NCBI GenBank assembly: GCA_947452315.1
Contig: CANGCX010000015.1
Coordinates: 1-39,707, forward strand
Reading direction: 5' to 3'
DNA length: 39,707 nt
Source: Opitutia bacterium
GTDB taxonomy: Bacteria; Verrucomicrobiota; Verrucomicrobiia; Opitutales; Opitutaceae
Positions 34,510 through 39,707 of the stretch are shown here, one piece after another; positions within the stretch are counted from its first letter, which is position 1; each line of letters starts with the position of its first letter. Under the pieces are notes generated by a model. It did not search any database. It saw nothing but the letters and a program-made list of their open reading frames with translations, and was not told where the DNA came from. The translations under genes were made by a program, and so were the position numbers.

Positions 34510-34640
34510 CGCTTAAAAAGAAAAATCTAGGACAACGCCCCCGTGGCGGACGAGAGCAAAAACAACTCGGGTACGGGGACCTAAAAGCGGGAAAAACTTT
34601 CGCTTTTTCTTGATCGCCCGAGAACCCGTGCAAAAAGGAC

Positions 34641-35528
34641 TCACCCGTGGACGATTTCCGTACCGATGCCCTTATCGGTGAAAATTTCCAGCAGCAAGGA
34701 GTGCGGCAGACGACCGTCGATGAAGTGAACCCGTTGGACGCCTTCTTCGAGGGCCCGCACGGCACTACCGACTTTGGGGCGCATGCCTTTATCGATGATC
34801 CCCTTCGCTTTGAGTCCTTCGACTTGGCTAATCTTAAGTGTCGAAATCAGCGTTGAAGCATCGGGCGGCGCGGCCAAAAGACCGGGGACATCGCTCATAT
34901 AAACCAAACGCCGTGCCCGCAACGCACTTGCGACGCGACCCGCAACGAGATCGGCGTTCACATTGTAAGGCTTACCATCGTAGCCCTCGGCGACCGGCGA
35001 AATCACCGGAATGAAACCTTCGGCGATTTCTTTTTTAATGAGCTTCACCTTAACTTCAGTAACTTCACCGACGTAGCCGAGATCCACGGTATTGCCGTCG
35101 TCGTCTTGCGTGAGTTTTTGGCAGACGAGCACACTGTCGCCAGCAAGACCCTTGGGTTTACCATTGGCCGTGATGATCGCGTTGCAGACGTCTTTATTCA
35201 CGATCTCGTCCAGCGTGCGCTTAACGATGGCGACTGTGGCTTCGTCGGTCACGCGGAGGCCATTAATGAAGTTAGCTTTGAGGCCGGAAGATTCCATGGC
35301 CTTGGTGATGGCCTTGCCGCCGCCATGGACAACCACGACGTTGATACCGACGGCCGCGAGAAACGCGATGTCGAAGGCCACGCGCGTGCGGGCGACCGGA
35401 TCGGGATCATCCATAAAGCTCCCACCATACTTCACCACAAACGTGGATCCGCGAAAATCTTGGATGTAAGGCAGTGCCTCGAGAAGCACCTTCGCCTTGG
35501 CGGTGAGTTCAGCAACATTCACATTCAT
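34641..35528 (-). CDS. argB: Acetylglutamate kinase
   Basis: Phosphorylates N-acetylglutamate, the second step of arginine synthesis and the usual point of feedback control. 295 residues. Features of the amino-acid kinase fold: [12 protein letters not shown] at about 28-39, [19 protein letters not shown] (glycine-rich loop), [18 protein letters not shown], and [22 protein letters not shown] at the end. Length and the N-terminal helix [21 protein letters not shown] are compatible with the arginine-sensitive hexameric type. First gene of the argBFG operon, divergent from argJ. Confidence 0.97.
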   Translation of the reverse strand: MNVNVAELTAKAKVLLEALPYIQDFRGSTFVVKYGGSFMDDPDPVARTRVAFDIAFLAAVGINVVVVHGGGKAITKAMESSGLKANFINGLRVTDEATVAIVKRTLDEIVNKDVCNAIITANGKPKGLAGDSVLVCQKLTQDDDGNTVDLGYVGEVTEVKVKLIKKEIAEGFIPVISPVAEGYDGKPYNVNADLVAGRVASALRARRLVYMSDVPGLLAAPPDASTLISTLKISQVEGLKAKGIIDKGMRPKVGSAVRALEEGVQRVHFIDGRLPHSLLLEIFTDKGIGTEIVHG

Positions 35529-35543
35529 AGCAGATCAAAGACC

Positions 35544-35558
35544 GCGGCCAAGGGCCGC
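35544..35558 (-). promoter_or_regulatory. GC hairpin in the argB leader
   Basis: GCGGCC-AAG-GGCCGC (read on +) makes a 6-bp all-GC stem with a 3-base loop, ending 16 bp before the argB start codon. It could mask the ribosome entry region or act as an operator half. No link to arginine sensing can be read from it. Confidence 0.3.
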
Positions 35559-35733
35559 AGGGAGCGAGAGGAAACTGGGAACAGCGTGCACGTTTTAAAT
35601 TCGAAGAGAAAATAACTAGCGCACTCCGGCGGCGCTTTTCCATCACATTCGCAAGGGTCGGAAATAAATTATCTGGCCACCGCCGCTAAAAATTCGGCTT
35701 CACTCCGCGCCCACACCGGCCCACTTCTCCCCA

Positions 35734-37050
35734 GTGGCCAGTACAGCTCTTACTTTCCCTAACCGTGCAGCTCATCGCGCTTGGCTCATCAGCCAAGCCC
35801 AACTCCCGCTCGGTTTTCGTGTGGGCACCTCGCGTTTCGAGTTCATGCCGCGCGAGGCACCAAAACCCGCTAAGATGACGCTCACGTTGATCGCTCTCGA
35901 TCAACCCACGCCAGATTTCGCCGCGATGTTCACTCGTAATGCACTCCCCGGAGCGCCTATTATCGTCGGTCGCCAACGCCTCAACGAGGCCACGCTTGGT
36001 GCAGTGATTGTAAACAACAAGGTCTCCAATGTCTGCGCGCCAGGAGGCGTCGAAGCATCAGAAAAAATCTGCGCGCGACTAGCGAACTTACTTAAGCTCA
36101 AGCCCGGGCAAATTCTACCGAGTTCGACCGGTGTGATCGGCTGGGGCCTGCCTGTTGAAGCCATCATGGAAGCGTTGCCGCAAACCTCTGCAACCCTGAC
36201 CAGCGAATCTATTTTGCCGGCGGCCGAGGGCATCGTCACCACCGACCTTTATCCAAAAATCCGTCGAGCCAACGTCGGCTCGGGCAGCATCGTCGGCATC
36301 GCCAAAGGCGCGGGTATGATCGAACCTAATATGGCCACGATGTTGGTTTACGTGCTGACTGATTTAAAAATCCCACGCGCAGCATTGCGCGCGGCCCTCC
36401 ATCGTGCCGTTGAGACCAGTTTCAACACGATTAGTGTCGATAGCGACACAAGCACTTCAGACACCGTGGCGCTCATTTCCTCGGGCCGCGTCCCTTGTCC
36501 CGATCTCGCCGCCTTCGAAGCGGCGCTCACTCAGGTGTGCCGCGATCTCGCAGAAGACGTCGTGCGCAACGGCGAGGGCGTGCGCCACGTTATCCGTGTA
36601 GCAGTGAGCACAGCGGCGACGACTGAGTTGGCGCGCGCGATCGGCAAAGCCATTGTCAACGCCCCGCTGTTTAAATGCGCCGTGGCAGGCAATGATCCCA
36701 ACGTCGGCCGACTCGTACAGGCCATTGGAAAATACATTGGCGCCTACGCGCCCGAGACGGATCTGGCGCGTTTGCGGCTCCGGCTAGGCGGAATCGAAAT
36801 TTTTTCAGGCGGAGTTTTCCAACTCAATCCCGAAAAAGAAACGGCTCTCGTCGCCCACCTCCGGGGCGCGGAACTTTACGCAAGTGCGCCCCCAAAAGAC
36901 GGCGTCTTCTCGGCGGCGATCGATTATCCGCCGCACGAGCGCTGCGTCGAAATCGAAGTCGAAATCGGCAACGGTGCCGCCAGCGCGATCGTCATCGGAG
37001 GCGATCTCACCCACGAATACGTGAGCGAAAACGCCGATTACCGGAGCTGA
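35734..37050 (+). CDS. argJ: Bifunctional glutamate N-acetyltransferase/ornithine acetyltransferase
   Basis: Recycles the acetyl group from N-acetylornithine to glutamate. 438 residues with a GTG start at 35734; no upstream ATG is suitable. The precursor self-cleaves into two chains before a threonine in the NMAT motif: here KGAGMIEPNMATMLVYVLTD, with Thr as the nucleophile. SSTGVIGWGLPVE, SVDSDTSTSDTVAL and GNDPNVGRLVQAIG are further family blocks. The N-terminus, LPLGFRVGTSRFEF, is more divergent than usual. The protein may do both steps (5 and 1) or only step 5; sequence does not settle this. It is divergent from argB and convergent with argC. Confidence 0.95.
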   Translation: MASTALTFPNRAAHRAWLISQAQLPLGFRVGTSRFEFMPREAPKPAKMTLTLIALDQPTPDFAAMFTRNALPGAPIIVGRQRLNEATLGAVIVNNKVSNVCAPGGVEASEKICARLANLLKLKPGQILPSSTGVIGWGLPVEAIMEALPQTSATLTSESILPAAEGIVTTDLYPKIRRANVGSGSIVGIAKGAGMIEPNMATMLVYVLTDLKIPRAALRAALHRAVETSFNTISVDSDTSTSDTVALISSGRVPCPDLAAFEAALTQVCRDLAEDVVRNGEGVRHVIRVAVSTAATTELARAIGKAIVNAPLFKCAVAGNDPNVGRLVQAIGKYIGAYAPETDLARLRLRLGGIEIFSGGVFQLNPEKETALVAHLRGAELYASAPPKDGVFSAAIDYPPHERCVEIEVEIGNGAASAIVIGGDLTHEYVSENADYRS

Positions 37051-37084
37051 TCTGAACGAACCCAATTTCGCGCCACCCGCACCC

Positions 37085-37115
37085 AGCGCAACGGTCCTTC
37101 TCGGGGCGCTTTTTT
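37085..37115 (+). terminator. Probable intrinsic terminator of argJ
   Basis: AGCGC (37085-37089) pairs with GCGCT (37106-37110), enclosing a 16-base loop with a possible inner CC/GG pairing. The run of six T (37110-37115) follows directly. The stem is short, so strength is moderate. Confidence 0.6.
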
Positions 37116-37130
37116 GAACAGGAGCAGTGA

Positions 37131-38174
37131 TTAAATCAGTCCGGCGGTTTCGGGGAAACCGCTCCAGAGATTCATGATTTGCACAGCCTGGCCGCTTGCT
37201 CCCTTCATAAGATTATCCTCGGCGGAAGTCAGAACGAAGTTACCGGTGCGCGCATCGTGCACTGCGGAAATGTCGATACGATTGGTGCCAACGACGTGCG
37301 CCGTATCCGGTGTTTCGCCCGCTGCGAGCACCTGCACAAACGGAGCGGCGGCGTAGACTTCGCGCCAAGCACTGTAGAGCGCATCAATCGTAGCACCAGC
37401 AGCGGCTGGGACGGTGATCGTAGTCGCGATACCACGCCGCATGGGTGCGAGATGAGGATTGAATTGGATAATGGTGGCGGTGCCGGTACGCAGCGCGAGT
37501 TGCTCCTCGATTTCGGCGAGATGCCGATGCTTTACCAAGCCGTAAGCCTTGGCGCTCTCGGCGCGTTCGCAGTAAAGATAGGCTTCTTCGGCTTTCTTAC
37601 CCGCACCACTCACGCCGCTGAAAGAATTGACCACGATATGCTGGCGAGAAACGAGGCCTGCTCGCAGCAGAGGAACCAGTGGCACCAAAACACTGGTCGG
37701 GTAACAACCGGGCGCAGCGATGAGTTTCGCTTCGCTCTTCCATGTCGGCGGAGTCAGTTCGGGCAGAACAAAACGCGCTGCGGCCAATAATTCTGGCGCA
37801 TGATGCTCACCGTAATATTTTTGATAGGTCGCCAAATCGGCGATGCGGAAGTCGGCGCTGAGATCGATCACGCGTTTGCCCGCGGGAACCAGTGCTTTAG
37901 CGTACGTAGCCGCGGCTCCGTGGGGCAGCGCGAGGAAAAAAAGGTCGATGTTACTGGCCGCGAGAGCCGCGGGGTCAGAATCGACAAAACGCAGACCGGC
38001 ATCGCGGCCGCGAAGCGCCGGCATAATCGCAGCCAAGGCCTTGCCTGCATGGGTCCGTGAGGTCACCGCCGCGAGTTCCACGTGCGGATGACTGAGTAAA
38101 AGTTTAACCAAGACCTCGCCCGAATAACCGGACGCGCCGACAACACCGACTTTCATAGTAGTCGCAGCATTCAA
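37131..38174 (-). CDS. argC: N-acetyl-gamma-glutamyl-phosphate reductase
   Basis: NADPH-dependent reduction of N-acetylglutamyl phosphate, the third step of arginine synthesis. 347 residues, usual length. NADP-binding loop VGVVGASGYSGEVLVKLL at about 9-26, the catalytic cysteine in AAPGCYPTSVLVPL, and SFSGVSGAGKKAEE plus VKHRHLAEIEEQL in the second domain. FFLALPHGAAATYA and VIDLSADFRIAD are also conserved. Convergent with argJ and separately transcribed from argBFG. Confidence 0.97.
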   Translation of the reverse strand: MNAATTMKVGVVGASGYSGEVLVKLLLSHPHVELAAVTSRTHAGKALAAIMPALRGRDAGLRFVDSDPAALAASNIDLFFLALPHGAAATYAKALVPAGKRVIDLSADFRIADLATYQKYYGEHHAPELLAAARFVLPELTPPTWKSEAKLIAAPGCYPTSVLVPLVPLLRAGLVSRQHIVVNSFSGVSGAGKKAEEAYLYCERAESAKAYGLVKHRHLAEIEEQLALRTGTATIIQFNPHLAPMRRGIATTITVPAAAGATIDALYSAWREVYAAAPFVQVLAAGETPDTAHVVGTNRIDISAVHDARTGNFVLTSAEDNLMKGASGQAVQIMNLWSGFPETAGLI

Positions 38175-38224
38175 AGCGGCGGGGAAATAATCGAGACGGA
38201 ATTTTCGGCTCGTTCGATTTTGCC

Positions 38225-38257
38225 AAAAAAAGCCCGCGCCTTTTTAAAGGCACGGGC
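38225..38257 (-). terminator. Rho-independent terminator of the porin gene
   Basis: On the minus strand GCCCG-T-GCCTTT pairs with AAAGGC-G-CGGGC, 11 bp with one internal mismatch and a 2-base loop, followed by seven T (38231-38225). It lies about 35 bp past the porin stop. Confidence 0.9.
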
Positions 38258-38291
38258 CGAAGCTGTAATCACGCGCACGCGCGTAATTGTG

Positions 38292-39083
38292 TTAGAATGC
38301 GTAGGAGTAGCTGATCGTAACGACGCCACGGCCGACAGCCGAGGTGTTGGTGGACTTCGGAGCGCTGCCGGTTTTCAAATAAGCGCTGTCGCCCTTGGTG
38401 TAAGCGAAACCAACCGTTAGCTTGGATTCCTTGGTGAGCTGGAAAGGCGTAGCGACGCCGAGCAGCCAGTAGTTACCCCAAGCCTTCGTCTGCGGGACCG
38501 AGCCTTTGACGAAGTCGTTGGCGAGGTAGGAACCATAGGAAGCGGTAAAATCGAGCTCGGTACCGAGGTCTTTGAGGGGCAAGGCGTAAGCCGAGGCGAT
38601 CTCAACCGTAGGACCATCGAGGACGAAGTCGTAGTAGATCTTGGGGGTGAGTTTCACTCCGGAGATCGTGTAGTTCACAGCCAAGCTGGGTTCAAACGTC
38701 AGCTTGTAGAAACCGTTGGCCTCGTTAGCCGAAGGATAGGTGTAGAAGGTAACACCGGGCACGAAGCTCAACGTATCCGAGGCGACGGAGGTATAGGAGG
38801 CGTAGAAATCGAATTCAGGATCCGATTGACCCACGACCTTGTTCTGGATCGGGGAGTTAGCCCAGACGCCAGCAGTCAGGTTGCCGTAACCCAGCTCAAC
38901 GGTGGGTTGGAACGAGGCCCCGCCGAGGCGTTGGCCACGGAACATGTACTGCGACGCGAACGACGGGGTAACCGTCACGGCGACGCTAGGAGCCGCCGGT
39001 GCAGGCGCAGGAGCAGTCTGAGCGCTCAAAGAGAGCGAACCCAAGGTGAGAGCACTGATGAGTGCGAAGGATAGTTTATTCAT
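38292..39083 (-). CDS. TorF-like putative porin / outer-membrane beta-barrel
   Basis: 263 residues. The signal peptide MNKLSFALISALTLGSLSLSA is followed by an Ala/Pro linker (PAPAPAAPS), then alternating strands typical of small outer-membrane barrels. VTPSFASQYMFRGQRLGGAS near the mature N-terminus resembles the F-A-S-x-Y-x-FRG start of TorF-type proteins. ELGYGNLTAGVWANSPI, GKLTV-like strands and the final Phe after a YSYA stretch complete the pattern needed for Bam-dependent insertion. Function is probably diffusion of small solutes or a structural role; none is proven. Monocistronic, with its own terminator. Confidence 0.85.
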   Translation of the reverse strand: MNKLSFALISALTLGSLSLSAQTAPAPAPAAPSVAVTVTPSFASQYMFRGQRLGGASFQPTVELGYGNLTAGVWANSPIQNKVVGQSDPEFDFYASYTSVASDTLSFVPGVTFYTYPSANEANGFYKLTFEPSLAVNYTISGVKLTPKIYYDFVLDGPTVEIASAYALPLKDLGTELDFTASYGSYLANDFVKGSVPQTKAWGNYWLLGVATPFQLTKESKLTVGFAYTKGDSAYLKTGSAPKSTNTSAVGRGVVTISYSYAF

Positions 39084-39200
39084 ACTTTAGTTTGGTGGTT
39101 ATGGTGTAGCGTAACAGCCCGAAGGAACCGGGCGCGAGAGTGTGTAAGCAAGCGGCTTGCCAAGTTCCCTCGTGCCGGAAAAACCGGGAAATAGGTGACG

Positions 39201-39233
39201 AAAAAGCCGACGCGCTCTGAGAGCAACGTCGGC
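39201..39233 (-). terminator. Rho-independent terminator after rpsI
   Basis: On the minus strand GCCGACG (39233-39227) pairs with CGTCGGC (39212-39206), with an inner GCTC/GAGC pairing, followed by five T (39205-39201). It ends the rpsI (rplM-rpsI) transcript. Confidence 0.88.
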
Positions 39234-39249
39234 CCAAATAAGCCGTAAA

Positions 39250-39270
39250 TACCGCGAATGAAGCGCGGTA
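39250..39270 (-). repeat. Additional hairpin between rpsI and its terminator
   Basis: TACCGCG (39250-39256) and CGCGGTA (39264-39270) form a perfect 7-bp stem with a 7-base loop, 9 bp after the rpsI stop. No T-run; it may stabilise the mRNA end or bind a regulator. Confidence 0.45.
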
Positions 39271-39278
39271 AAACCGGA

Positions 39279-39677
39279 TTAACGTTTCGAGAACTGGAAG
39301 CGCTTACGAGCGCCGGGTTGACCGGCTTTCTTACGTTCCTTGGCGCGAGGATCGCGCTTCATATGGCCGGCCTTCTTGAGAGCAGGACGGAGTTCGGCGT
39401 TAAACTTTTGGAGCGCACGGGCGATGCCGTGAGCGACCGCGCCAGCTTGGCCGGCGAGACCGCCGCCGGAAACATTGGCGCTAACGTCAAATTTATCACT
39501 CAGAGTTACGGTGATGAGGGGCATTGCCGCTTGTTTGGCAAAGCTCTCTGGCACAAAGTAGTTCTCAAAGCTGCGGCCGTTAACGGTCAGCTTGCCCTTG
39601 CCTTCCGTGATACGGATGCGGGCGGTGGAGGTCTTGCGGCGGCCGGTGGCGGTGAAAACGTTCGCGGGTGTGCTCAT
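39279..39677 (-). CDS. rpsI: 30S ribosomal protein S9
   Basis: Small-subunit protein whose C-terminal tail reaches the P-site tRNA. 132 residues. Conserved N-terminal [13 protein letters not shown] (about 11-23), [14 protein letters not shown], then [41 protein letters not shown] and the terminal KRFQFSKR follow, the latter being the invariant S9 ending. Encoded in the usual position after rplM, which lies mostly beyond the window. A terminator follows. Confidence 0.98.
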   Translation of the reverse strand: MSTPANVFTATGRRKTSTARIRITEGKGKLTVNGRSFENYFVPESFAKQAAMPLITVTLSDKFDVSANVSGGGLAGQAGAVAHGIARALQKFNAELRPALKKAGHMKRDPRAKERKKAGQPGARKRFQFSKR

Positions 39678-39685
39678 GGGCGTAA

Positions 39686-39707
39686 TCAGACGGAAATTTT
39701 GGCGGGA
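39686..39707 (-). CDS. rplM: Probable 3' end of ribosomal protein L13 gene (partial)
   Basis: The last bases of the window, read on the minus strand, end an open frame with a TGA at 39688-39686, 8 bp before the rpsI ATG. Only six codons (PAKISV) are visible, too few to identify a protein. The assignment rests on the near-universal rplM-rpsI gene order. Confidence 0.35.

Overview
The window looks like a chromosomal segment of a free-living, moderately GC-rich Gram-negative bacterium of the PVC group, most likely Verrucomicrobiota and plausibly close to Opitutales. This rests on gene content, not on a database search. The indicators are a PVC-type dehydrogenase with a C-terminal cytochrome c, several Gfo/Idh/MocA oxidoreductases paired with TIM-barrel sugar isomerases (one of the oxidoreductases carrying a signal peptide), a secreted FAD oxidoreductase of the xanthan-lyase-like type, an orphan pilin, and weak or absent Shine-Dalgarno sequences. 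There is no phage, IS element, CRISPR array or rRNA; the segment reads as core and lifestyle genes.

Layout. 2-3284 (+): a 5'-truncated sugar isomerase and two Gfo/Idh oxidoreductases, closed by a clear intrinsic terminator. 3342-5946 (-): TVP38-like membrane protein, xseA and a lipoprotein MsrB. 6028-12251 (-): a tightly packed five-gene operon (PVC dehydrogenase, nagA, nagB, exported Gfo/Idh, sugar isomerase), which looks like an amino-sugar or keto-sugar catabolic unit. 12508-14857: a family 2 glycosyltransferase, an orphan type IV pilin-like gene, and overlapping nadD-rsfS. 14950-18995 (+): peptide-type solute-binding lipoprotein, nucleoside-hydrolase-like protein and an exported MTA/SAH-deaminase-like amidohydrolase, 10 bp apart each. 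19019-23612: tRNA-Leu(UAA), secreted FAD oxidoreductase, YkgJ-type cysteine-cluster protein, tRNA-Gly(UCC) with terminator, YghZ-type aldo/keto reductase, rsmE. 23656-27726 (-): rsmD, a secreted toroid-like protein and a sodium/solute symporter. 28091-32190 (+): a secreted tryptophan/proline-repeat protein of unknown function one base upstream of an MlaE-MlaF-MlaD lipid transport operon. 32305-38174: arginine biosynthesis (argB-argF-argG and argC on -, argJ on +). 38292-39707 (-): TorF-like porin, rpsI and probably the last codons of rplM.

How the parts fit. The two isomerase plus Gfo/Idh groups and the nag operon point to oxidative breakdown of unusual or aminated sugars, part of it in the periplasm. 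The middle operon suggests scavenging of nucleoside-like compounds. The arginine genes encode the acetyl-cycling pathway through ArgJ; argD and argH are not in the window. The most novel-looking element is the secreted repeat protein coupled to the Mla-type transporter. No MlaC or MlaB is encoded here, so this protein is a candidate envelope partner of the lipid transporter.
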